From NCBI GenBank assembly GCA_000496135.1, contig KI542674.1, forward strand, positions 124,001-188,000: a stretch of DNA of 64,000 bases, read 5' to 3'. This DNA is from Thermoplasmatales archaeon E-plasma. GTDB lineage: Archaea > Thermoplasmatota > Thermoplasmata > Thermoplasmatales > Thermoplasmataceae. The notes beneath the pieces were generated by a model. That model did not search any database. It saw only the letters and a program-made list of their open reading frames with translations, and had not been told where the DNA came from. Position 1 is the stretch's first letter. Each line of letters opens with the position of its first letter. Below are positions 16,731 to 24,247 of this stretch, piece after piece. Made by a program: the position numbers and the translations under genes.

Positions 16731-17561
16731 GTGAACAATAGCATAAATAAAAAAGGATTGAAGGCCATTGTACTGGCGGCGTTATTTGTACTATCTTTAA
16801 TGGTAGTCGCTGTCCCGTCAATTGCTGCCCAAGCCTCGAATGAACTGCACTTCGGAAAAGTAGTTTCCAGTTCATCTGGAACAACTTCCTCAACCAACTG
16901 GGCCGGCTACGTTGCTGCTTCCAGCTTTAGCAGTCCCGCTCATGTGGTTACAAGTATCACTGGTTCATGGACAGTTCAGTCAGTTTCTGCTTCGTCCAGT
17001 TCTACATACTCATCACAATGGATTGGTATTGGTGGATTTTTCTCCCATGACAGAACATTGATTCAAACTGGAACAGAATCTGATTATTCTTCGGGATCAG
17101 CCCAGTATAGCGCATGGTATGAAATGCTTCCAGCTGCTGAAACCCCAATAAGTGGATTTACAGTTAGCCCGGGTGACGTAATATCATCAGCAATTGTATA
17201 CGCAGGTGTTGCTCCACATCACAGCCAGTACTGGAACATATACCTCAATGATACAAGTCAGAATGAACATTTCTACATTCAGGTAACATACAAATCCAGC
17301 ATGCTATCTGCAGAATGGATTGAAGAAAGACCTGAAATAGGAGGACAGTTAAGTTCCCTTGCAAACTTTGGTACAGCTTATTATGGCGCTGATTACACTT
17401 CAATAGCGGGCACAAACTATGCCACGATAAATGGAGTTACAGAACCGCTTGGAGCATTGCCATATGAAAGCATAACCATGACAACCTCAAGTGGAGCACT
17501 GTATGCACAGCCGTCTGCCCTTACATCAGATGGAACAAGCTTTTCAGTAACCTATGAGTGA
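16731..17561 (+). CDS. Secreted glutamic peptidase, family G1 (eqolisin-like)
   Basis: Acid-active secreted protease of the glutamic peptidase family, best known from fungi. The 276-residue protein starts with a signal helix (LKAIVLAALFVLSLMVVAV, cleavage near AAQA). The mature part shows TSSTNWAGYVA, SSQWIGIGGFF (Gln-Trp-x-G, catalytic Gln region), LIQTGTESDY, YSAWYEMLPA, SPGDVISSAIVY, the catalytic Glu region AEWIEERPE, and LANFGTAYY, in the order expected for G1. GTG 16731 is preferred over ATG 16716 because of the TATA position. Such an enzyme fits a peptide-feeding acidophile. Confidence 0.85.
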   Translation: MNNSINKKGLKAIVLAALFVLSLMVVAVPSIAAQASNELHFGKVVSSSSGTTSSTNWAGYVAASSFSSPAHVVTSITGSWTVQSVSASSSSTYSSQWIGIGGFFSHDRTLIQTGTESDYSSGSAQYSAWYEMLPAAETPISGFTVSPGDVISSAIVYAGVAPHHSQYWNIYLNDTSQNEHFYIQVTYKSSMLSAEWIEERPEIGGQLSSLANFGTAYYGADYTSIAGTNYATINGVTEPLGALPYESITMTTSSGALYAQPSALTSDGTSFSVTYE

Positions 17562-17570
17562 TTTATTCAC

Positions 17571-18326
17571 TCACATATTTTTTAAAAGACCTATACCCCC
17601 ATCTATTATTATGCCCTGTCCTGTAATGAATGAAGCTTTTTCTGAAATGAGGAAATCCACTGCTTCTGCTATATCCTCCGGTTCTCCCCACCGTTCCATT
17701 GGCGTCATTGATTCAATTTCACGTGATATGGCTTCATCTGAATGAAGAAGTTGTGTCATATCTGTCTTTATAAATCCTGAAATTATACAATTTACGCGAA
17801 TTTTTGGAGCAAGACTTTTTGCCAGAGATTTAGTCAAATAAATCAAAGAGGCTTTTGATGCCTGATAAGAAAGGCCTTCAGTCGAAGAAATAATACCTCT
17901 CAATGAGCCAATATTTATTACCGATCCCCCCGTTTCTATAAGGCTGTGAAGATCCTTTGTCATTAATATCGGAACAGTTTCATTAAGTCGTATAACTCTT
18001 TCCCAATCCTTGAGATCAATGGAGTCAAGTGTTTCTGATCTGTATACTCCTGCATTGTTTACCAGAGCTTTGAGTCGATAATTGCTTTGTTTTATGTCGT
18101 TTACTATCTTTAACCGTTCTTCCTCATTAGAAAGATCGGCCTTGTAAAGTTTACAATTTCTGCCCTTTTCCTTAATTTTTGAAGAAAATGCGCTCGCCTC
18201 AATATCATTATTTCTGTAAACTGCAATTATATCATAGCCATTATCTGCCATTTTAAAGGCAATAGCTCTGCCAATGCCTCTAGTTCCTCCAGTAATAAGA
18301 ACACTTAGATTTTTCTCTTGATTCAT
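17571..18326 (-). CDS. Short-chain dehydrogenase/reductase (FabG-like)
   Basis: NAD(P)H-dependent oxidoreductase, 251 residues. Motifs: ITGGTRGIGRAIA (cofactor loop), KADLSNEEE, LVNNAGVY, a Ser in INIGSLRG and the YQASKASLIYLTK catalytic Tyr/Lys, then VNCIISGFIKTDMT and the C-terminal FITGQGIIIDGGIGL. This is the FabG-type classical SDR; the substrate may be a 3-oxoacyl compound, a sugar or an alcohol. ATG 18326 fits a leaderless start after an AT run at about 18349-18360; a GTG at 18347 is the alternative. It is convergent with the G1 peptidase (9 bases apart). Confidence 0.88.
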   Translation of the reverse strand: MNQEKNLSVLITGGTRGIGRAIAFKMADNGYDIIAVYRNNDIEASAFSSKIKEKGRNCKLYKADLSNEEERLKIVNDIKQSNYRLKALVNNAGVYRSETLDSIDLKDWERVIRLNETVPILMTKDLHSLIETGGSVINIGSLRGIISSTEGLSYQASKASLIYLTKSLAKSLAPKIRVNCIISGFIKTDMTQLLHSDEAISREIESMTPMERWGEPEDIAEAVDFLISEKASFITGQGIIIDGGIGLLKNM

Positions 18327-18441
18327 GATTACTGAAATGTAATCCACATTAATATTTTACTCATGAATTTTAAATCAATTCTACATAGGATTAACATAAA
18401 TGATTGTTTACTGCAGTTTACCAAAAAAAATTAGGACACCC

Positions 18442-18576
18442 TTACATATAAAACAAAAATTCCTCTATGTCGATTGAAACCTGGAGCTTTTCTGTGTCCT
18501 GTATTAACATTCTACCTTCTTCGATTGTGATAAGCTTCAATTCCTGACTCTCAGATTTGGTTTGCCCGGTGATCAT
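18442..18576 (-). CDS. Possible small protein after the crotonase-like gene
   Basis: A 44-codon frame that starts inside the last codons of the crotonase-like gene (26-base overlap) and runs to 18442. The translation is protein-like: TKSESQELKLITIEEGRML followed by KLQVSIDIEEFLFYM. I do not recognise it. It could be a coupled miniprotein or a shifted remnant of the preceding gene's C-terminus. Low confidence. Confidence 0.35.
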   Translation of the reverse strand: MITGQTKSESQELKLITIEEGRMLIQDTEKLQVSIDIEEFLFYM

Positions 18577-19234
18577 CTTTCTTTATTTTATCTGAATTTA
18601 CCTTGAGAAAATTAATCTGCTCTTCGTAGATTCGTTCCTTGAGGTCCCATCTGAAGGCGTTTCTTTCCTGGTAGATGTTATTCCTCACTTCTTTTAAAAT
18701 GAATTCTTTTGCAATTCCAAGAAAATCTATTTCTTCAATAAGCTTGTCACAGTTTTTCCTCTCTGTCGATTTGGAAAGAGTCGGGTTAGAGAATCGTCTC
18801 CTTGCAATAGTGCCACCCATTAGGCACTGATAATCTTTTGTAAATCCACACTGAGCCTTTGATGTGGAGACTATCAGATCACTTAAAAGGGCTATTTCAT
18901 ATCCAATGTTTATGGCATCACCATTTAATAATGAAATTATCGGCTTCTGCACCCCTGAAGAAAAGAGAGAATAAGAGAGCATTGTTTCAAGCGCTTCTTT
19001 AATGGATTCTTCCGGTTTGAAATATATGTCTTTGGCGAAGACTGAATTTATACCTGTAATTCCGATGTATTTCACTTTTTCATCTGCAGCAGCAACTGCA
19101 AGAGACTGCATGAGTTCATTGAGGGTATTCGTTTGTATATTTCCGTTCCTATCTGATTTGATTACGATCAGCCCGATTGAATCTTCCTGCCAGAAAGTAA
19201 TAGAATTAAAGCCTTTTACCCTGATATTACTCAC
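18551..19234 (-). CDS. Divergent crotonase-fold protein (enoyl-CoA hydratase/isomerase-like)
   Basis: A 227-residue protein with a degenerate crotonase fold: SIGLIVIKSDRNGNIQTNTLNELMQSL (A-domain start), KYIGITGINSVFAKD, KPIISLLNGDAINIGYEIALLSDLIVSTSKAQCGF (the second oxyanion loop, GDAINIG in place of the usual G-A-x-G-G-G), then a helical C-terminus rich in Arg/Lys. Usual catalytic Glu residues are not obvious. It overlaps the 3' end of the cytochrome b gene by 8 bases, so it belongs to the Rieske/cyt b operon; why is not clear. Confidence 0.65.
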   Translation of the reverse strand: MSNIRVKGFNSITFWQEDSIGLIVIKSDRNGNIQTNTLNELMQSLAVAAADEKVKYIGITGINSVFAKDIYFKPEESIKEALETMLSYSLFSSGVQKPIISLLNGDAINIGYEIALLSDLIVSTSKAQCGFTKDYQCLMGGTIARRRFSNPTLSKSTERKNCDKLIEEIDFLGIAKEFILKEVRNNIYQERNAFRWDLKERIYEEQINFLKVNSDKIKKDDHRANQI

Positions 19235-20912
19235 GTAGGTAGACCATCCTGTATAATCTTATTTCAATTCCAATAAGAATCATTAGGATACCCAGTCCTA
19301 TTCCAAATCCTTCCTCCTGAACTAGATTGAGTGGATTTGCAAGCAACATTAACCAGAGAATCTCCATTGAAATTATAACAAGAACAGACGAAATTATCAT
19401 GGCAGTTTTCTTGCTCATTTCATACCCCTTGATTTTTTTGGCTTTTAACAGTGCGAGGTTAGAAATCTCTGAAGACCTCATAGTTCCCAATGCAGCAAAA
19501 GTCATTCCAGATCCCGATATGAGTGTGAATGCTGTGTTATAGACTGTGATACCTGAAAACATACTTCCGAGAGACGTTGCAAATTCAAATATTGCTATAA
19601 CCAAAAAGATAAAGAAAACTATGAAAGAGCCAATTATTCTGTTAAGGGATGGCTTGAATGAACCTTTCTTGTATAGTTTTGATAACATATACATTCCTCC
19701 CATGACAATGATAAATGGTGGAATAAACACAGCAAGAACATCATTCGTTGCGATTGGGATTCCTGGTGAGAGTGCCCCCCATAGTGAGAGAATTGCCATA
19801 TAAACAACTCCTAGAATTCCGAAACCTGTAAAGAATGGTCTCGCCAAGGGATGAAGATCGTTCGATCTGTCTATGAATGGTACAATAAGGAAATACAGCA
19901 AAGGTATTACTCCAAAGACTGTAGATGCAGCCAATGCAGATAATGCGCCGGCTGCATTGAACATCTTAAAATCGACTGCCTTGTAGACGAATAAAAGGAA
20001 CCATGGAGGGTAAGGTGGAACATAAGCTGCAAGTGGGCTTGATGGAGCTACCTGTGGATATGGATCAAAGAGAGGTGGAACTGCATTAACAATGTTAAGC
20101 TGCAGTTCGGTAATAATTGAAGGAATTAAAATGATGAGACCGAAAACAAATGCACCCAGTTCTATCATATAAACAAGGTTGTACGGATACCAGGGCTTAT
20201 GTTCTGGCAGATCTTTTTCTACAGCAGGGGCTTTGTAATTTGCGCTCTTTTGGGATGGCATTAAACCATTGGCTTCCGCAAGATAAAAATGGAATCCAAA
20301 AAGTCCACCTATAACTGCTGAAAGTATGATGTGCCAACCAAGCATTCTAACGAACAATGAAGTTGATGTACCGTTTCCAAAGAAAATTGATTCAATAAAA
20401 GGACCAATGACTGGTGAGGAAAGAGCGATGCCTCTTCCGACATCCGTTGCATCGACCGATAAAACATCTCCCGACATGGAATATCCAAAGTAACCTACAC
20501 CGATAGTAACTGCAAGTAGCAGAACACCAGTCACCCACTGAAGCTCTCTTGGTTTTTTATAAGCTCCATTAAAGTAGTTTCTATACATGTGAATGTATAC
20601 AAGTACAATCATTGCATAGGCTCCATATAAATGCGTTGTCAGAATAAGCGAGCCATATGGCACACTGTTCTTGAAATATTCAGTTGAGACATATGCATTT
20701 GCCGGATTGTAATATAATAGAAGAATTAAACCTGTTACAACCTGGTAGATGAATGCCATGCTTATCATTGCCCCGGTCCAGTACCAGAATCCTCCTTTCT
20801 TCCTCATATAATCAGGAACAGTTGAAAGCGGAAGATCATCAATATGCAGAGGGTCTTCACCAAGTATATTTTTTATGCTGAACGTACTCCTTAAATCGTC
20901 AATAAATCCCAT
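19227..20912 (-). CDS. Cytochrome b of a Rieske/cytochrome b complex
   Basis: Membrane haem protein passing electrons from quinol to the Rieske protein. The 561-residue protein has the b6-like N-part (about 1-240) with two His pairs 14 residues apart, THLYGAYAMIVLVYIH and GWHIILSAVIGGLFGFH, that bind hemes bL and bH, and YKKPRELQW after the first pair. The Qo-site motif, usually PEWY, reads PPWF. A C-terminal half with several extra membrane helices follows. A GGTGA ribosome-binding site precedes the ATG. It follows the Rieske gene after 11 bases. Confidence 0.93.
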   Translation of the reverse strand: MGFIDDLRSTFSIKNILGEDPLHIDDLPLSTVPDYMRKKGGFWYWTGAMISMAFIYQVVTGLILLLYYNPANAYVSTEYFKNSVPYGSLILTTHLYGAYAMIVLVYIHMYRNYFNGAYKKPRELQWVTGVLLLAVTIGVGYFGYSMSGDVLSVDATDVGRGIALSSPVIGPFIESIFFGNGTSTSLFVRMLGWHIILSAVIGGLFGFHFYLAEANGLMPSQKSANYKAPAVEKDLPEHKPWYPYNLVYMIELGAFVFGLIILIPSIITELQLNIVNAVPPLFDPYPQVAPSSPLAAYVPPYPPWFLLFVYKAVDFKMFNAAGALSALAASTVFGVIPLLYFLIVPFIDRSNDLHPLARPFFTGFGILGVVYMAILSLWGALSPGIPIATNDVLAVFIPPFIIVMGGMYMLSKLYKKGSFKPSLNRIIGSFIVFFIFLVIAIFEFATSLGSMFSGITVYNTAFTLISGSGMTFAALGTMRSSEISNLALLKAKKIKGYEMSKKTAMIISSVLVIISMEILWLMLLANPLNLVQEEGFGIGLGILMILIGIEIRLYRMVYLRE

Positions 20913-20923
20913 TTTTTTTCACC

Positions 20924-21682
20924 TTATCCTACACTCATCTGGATCATTAGAGTCTTTTGTAAGTTTGATAACGGAGTACCGCCTGAAAGGTCACTGGATT
21001 TACCGTATATAGTGGGCCCTTTCATGTTTTTGGCGGCAAGTGTGTCTGTGCTTGGATCCCAAGCTAGTATGACATTTGGTAAAGGCTTGTAAGTTGGATG
21101 AGTAATAATTCCCGCCCCTTTAGAAGGATCATATGTGCTTCCATGGCAATCACAATGAATTACCCCATTGGGATAATCTGAAGCGGGACCCGGTAATATG
21201 GAAGAAAGTATAGACAACTGATTTGGTGGATAATATCTTATAATAGGAGGAACACAACCTAGATGCTGGCAAATCGCACTAAAGGATACAATGGAGCCAT
21301 TAGGCCCGGTGCCTCCAGGGGATTCAAATACAGCCCCCGTAGCATCTATTGTTACTGGAACAGGGCTTATTTTTTGCGGAACATTCGATGAATTACCAAG
21401 ATTAATTAAGAAGTTCGGGTCATCTGTTAACGGATAGTAATAAATCCAAATATTCGGTGAATTTACAGGAAATTCAGAAGCTTTTACAGGAACAGGAGTT
21501 CCACTTGTTGCTCCTGGAGGTACCCAATAAAGTAAAGTTTCTGGAAAGCTTGATAAACCTACAGAAGGGGTTACTACGTTCTGAACTACAGCTTTACCCA
21601 AACCACCAACTGCGGCAACCGCTGATAATCCGACAAGTGTTTTCAAAAAATTACGTCTTGAAACATCAGGTTCGTCTGCCAT
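20924..21682 (-). CDS. Rieske iron-sulfur protein with Tat signal
   Basis: 2Fe-2S subunit of the quinol-oxidising complex. The 252-residue protein begins with a twin-arginine signal (SRRNFLKTLVGLSAVAAVGG). The cluster ligands are in CQHLGC and, after an unusually long spacer of about 35 residues, CDCHGSTYDPSKG; the outer Cys of each could form the stabilising disulfide. ATG 21682 is preferred: an AT run (about 21703-21713) lies about 25 bases upstream, whereas the TTG at 21700 is nearly on the box. It is first in an operon with cytochrome b. Confidence 0.93.
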   Translation of the reverse strand: MADEPDVSRRNFLKTLVGLSAVAAVGGLGKAVVQNVVTPSVGLSSFPETLLYWVPPGATSGTPVPVKASEFPVNSPNIWIYYYPLTDDPNFLINLGNSSNVPQKISPVPVTIDATGAVFESPGGTGPNGSIVSFSAICQHLGCVPPIIRYYPPNQLSILSSILPGPASDYPNGVIHCDCHGSTYDPSKGAGIITHPTYKPLPNVILAWDPSTDTLAAKNMKGPTIYGKSSDLSGGTPLSNLQKTLMIQMSVG

Positions 21683-21992
21683 TGATTGTGAATACTTCAA
21701 TATCTTATAATATTTTTCCGTTCTTATTACATCCGTTTAAACTTTTTAATATATTCAATAAAATGAATTCTGAGATACCAGAAGCCCATTAATAGAATCT
21801 CCTTTTCTAAACAATAGATATTTCGGGATAAGTGAATGTAATAATTCTATGCGCAATTCTGCCAGAAGTTTGAATTATAAGATTCGTTGAAATTCCTGTG
21901 TCATATATGGATTAAATCCGCACTCTGTCTTAAATTAGAAATGCCTCCTTACCTGATTATGTTAAAGGTGATGAATTCGGAATCAAACAATT
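21683..21992. other. Intergenic region between Rieske operon and vapC remnant
   Basis: Holds the Rieske promoter (AT run at 21703-21713, minus strand) and otherwise no gene that I can support. One open frame on the plus strand runs antisense to the Rieske gene and is a shadow. AT-rich with no repeats seen. Confidence 0.45.
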
Positions 21993-22386
21993 TCATCGCA
22001 TAATAGGTATCCTCTTAATCTCCTTAATATTATCAAAATCTGAATTGTCTGTTATGATTTCAGATATGTTTCTTTCAATTGCACAGGATAGATGAATTGA
22101 ATCCCAAGGTTTTAAATTGTATTTTTTCCGAATAACCTGACTCCTTCTAATTATCTCATCATCAACAGTTATAAATCTTAGGAATCGAAAATTGAGGAAC
22201 TTCTTGCCAAACTCAATGGCATCCGTTTTTCATAATATTCTTTCTACTACATATAAGACCTCATCCCAAGTTAAGGTTGAGGTATAAGCATGAATTTTTT
22301 TTTATTTGTGATAAAATCTTTCTTGCTTCTTTTGATTCTTCAAGTTCATTGTAAAGAACGGGATAAAGAAAAACGTTTGAATTAAC
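21993..22386 (-). pseudogene. vapC: Broken VapC-type PIN-domain toxin
   Basis: Translating the minus strand with one shift gives a PIN toxin: VNSNVFLYPVLYNELEESKEA, YTSTLTWDEVLYVVERIL, KKFLNFRFLRFITVDDEIIRRSQ, KYNLKPWDSIHLSCAIERN and IITDNSDFDNIKEIKRIPI. Three lesions are visible: a frameshift in an A9 run (plus-strand T run 22295-22303), an in-frame TGA (22230-22232), and the first metal-binding Asp changed to Asn (NSNVF instead of DSNVF) with no proper start codon. The toxin is therefore dead. It lies just after and overlapping an intact VapB. Confidence 0.85.
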
Positions 22387-22636
22387 CTAAAATGTTCCTT
22401 TCATATTGTTCCTCTGTTATTTTCTTTATATCGACTTTCCTGTTGAGTTTCTTTGAATAGGTTGCGGAATAATAGTTAACATAAGTTACGGACTCCGGTA
22501 TGAGCTTTTTTATTATCACAGAATCATCGCTACTATCAACGATGACCTCTGAATATTCCTTGATCCCTATCTTATCTCGAATATCTTTTGGTATAAACAC
22601 CTGTCCCTTGGGACCAACCGTCACCTTTTTTTCCAT
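22382..22636 (-). CDS. vapB: VapB/AbrB-family antitoxin
   Basis: An 84-residue antitoxin with an N-terminal swapped-hairpin AbrB/MazE DNA-binding domain (KVTVGPKGQVFIPKDIRDKIG, then EVIVDSSDDSVIIKKL) and a C-terminal toxin-binding tail. It is intact, while its toxin partner downstream is destroyed. It may still autorepress its promoter, which has a TATA-like run at about 22640-22665 on the minus strand. Confidence 0.85.
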   Translation of the reverse strand: MEKKVTVGPKGQVFIPKDIRDKIGIKEYSEVIVDSSDDSVIIKKLIPESVTYVNYYSATYSKKLNRKVDIKKITEEQYERNILG

Positions 22637-22783
22637 ATTAAGGTTGTATGTATAACTTAAATATTTACGTTACCCACTAATTTCTTTTTATTATATTTCT
22701 TATTTTGAAGAAAAGGTTGCCATAAATTGTTATTCAAATGTGGTTTGAACAATAGCTTACAAATAAATGGGAAGAATATGGAA

Positions 22784-22856
22784 TGGGCCCGACCGGATTT
22801 GAACCGGTGACCACCGCCTTGTAAGGGCGGTATCATAACCACTAGACTACGAGCCC
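22784..22856 (-). tRNA. tRNA-Val (anticodon TAC)
   Basis: On the minus strand a 73-base cloverleaf can be drawn: acceptor GGGCTCG with CGGGCCC plus discriminator A, D-arm with AGTCTAGTGGTTA, anticodon arm CCGCC-CTTACAA-GGCGG giving anticodon TAC, and T-arm ACCGG-TTCAAAT-CCGGT. CCA is not encoded. No intron is seen. Confidence 0.95.
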
Positions 22857-22970
22857 CTTCTCTGTGAATTTAACTCATTATAATAAATTTCTCTATACTA
22901 TAACGAAATGTTGAAACCACCGTTTTCTTTTTGGGTTAATGTGTATTGTTACTAATCTCAGTATGGGAAA

Positions 22971-22980
22971 ATTATAAATA
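22971..22980 (+). promoter_or_regulatory. TATA-like box upstream of the aquaporin gene
   Basis: The element attataaata lies about 45 bases before the TTG start of the channel gene; transcription would begin near 23000, giving a leader of about 20 bases. Confidence 0.4.
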
Positions 22981-23020
22981 GTATTATTAACCGGATTAAT
23001 ATGAGTCACCGGATAATCAA

Positions 23021-23736
23021 TTGGTTAACTTAGTTAGAAGATCGTTGGCTGAAATGCTTGGAACTTTTATTTTTGTTTTGTTTGGTCCGGGAAGTGTTGT
23101 GGCATTCATGGCTGCATTTCATCAGCCTTTAGATCCAGAAACTTTATTCTTTTCCGGAGCCACTTTTGGATTGGGAATTGCAATGGCAATAATTGCAGTT
23201 GGGCCAATTTCTGGCGGACATGTGAATCCGGCAGTAACTTTGGGCCTTTTCTTTGCCGGCAAGTTCAATGGAAAGGATGTTTTACCATACATAGTGGCAC
23301 AGCTTATTGGTGCCGTTTTAGCCTCAAGTGCTATTTCATTGATGTTTGGATATTCAGTTGCTGACTCCGTGCAGTTTGGGGCTACCATACCTGGCGCAGG
23401 CGATGAATGGAAAGCTCTTTTCGGGAGTTCCTGATGACGTTCATATTTCTCTGGGTAATTAGTTCCATAGTGAAAAAGAGCGATAATATAGCGGTTATTG
23501 GGATTGTAATAGGAATCTACGTTGCAATAATGATATATATCCTTGGAACAATTAGCGGAGGTTCCATAAATCCAGCGAGATCATTTGACCCGGCAGTATT
23601 GTCTGGTATCCTCCTTAATGGAAGCTATTATCAATGGATTTATTGGGTTGGCCCCGTTCTGGGAGGAATCACCGGCGCATTAAGTTATAACTTCCTTTAT
23701 GGAGATAAGAGGAAAATTTACTTCAATTCCCAATAA
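23021..23736 (+). pseudogene. Aquaporin/glycerol facilitator split by a -1 frameshift
   Basis: A MIP-family channel in two reading frames. The first frame (TTG 23021 to 23434) carries helices 1-3 and the first NPA box (GGHVNPAVTLG); the second (from 23407, reading through to 23736) carries helices 4-6 and the second box (GGSINPARSF). The join is at the TTTT run 23418-23421: a single -1 step gives an uninterrupted EWKALFREFLMTFIF. Everything else is intact. It may be a recent pseudogene, a base missed in sequencing, slippage on the T run, or two half-channels made separately (the second ORF has its own ATG at 23407). Confidence 0.85.
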
Positions 23737-23747
23737 TTAATCTCCCC

Positions 23748-24215
23748 TTATTTTCCAATGCGTCTATTTCTTAATTTTTCACAGATAAAAACAGTTGGAA
23801 GTTTAAGACTTTCAATATCAAACACGTCAACATCAGAATTTTCTACTATTTTATTATAGATATTTCCTTCTTCGTTTTCATTATGTGTCTTTAAAATTAG
23901 AAGCATTTCTGACAGACTTTTTTTTGTTTTCAGAAATTTTTCTTCCTCAATTTCCCCATTAATGATGTCCATGAGTTTCCATAGAGCAGCATGTTCCATC
24001 TTTAATCCTTCTATCATCTGATGCGTCCTCAAATCTCCCTTGTCCAGAGCTGGAAATAGTACTGATTCTTCAAAATAAATGTGTTTTTTCAGGCTTTTTT
24101 CTATTTCAGAAAATTTGTCTGAGTCCATAAAGCCTTTATCCATAACATCTAGAACTTCCTGAATTTTCCTGTTTACCATATGATGATCATCGGTAAGCCA
24201 TTGTTCATTTTTCAT
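23748..24215 (-). CDS. Hemerythrin (HHE) domain protein
   Basis: A 155-residue four-helix bundle with a di-iron site. Likely ligands are visible in order: DDHHMVNRK (His), KKHIYFEESVLFPAL (His and Glu), MEHAALWKLM (His), and KTHNENEEGNIY (His and Glu). Such proteins bind oxygen or iron or sense redox or NO. It is a single gene, convergent with the aquaporin and 33 bases from mcm on the same strand, so it may be co-transcribed downstream of other genes or have its own promoter. Confidence 0.88.
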   Translation of the reverse strand: MKNEQWLTDDHHMVNRKIQEVLDVMDKGFMDSDKFSEIEKSLKKHIYFEESVLFPALDKGDLRTHQMIEGLKMEHAALWKLMDIINGEIEEEKFLKTKKSLSEMLLILKTHNENEEGNIYNKIVENSDVDVFDIESLKLPTVFICEKLRNRRIGK

Positions 24216-24247
24216 AAAAAATTCACCATTGACTGAAAATATGATAA

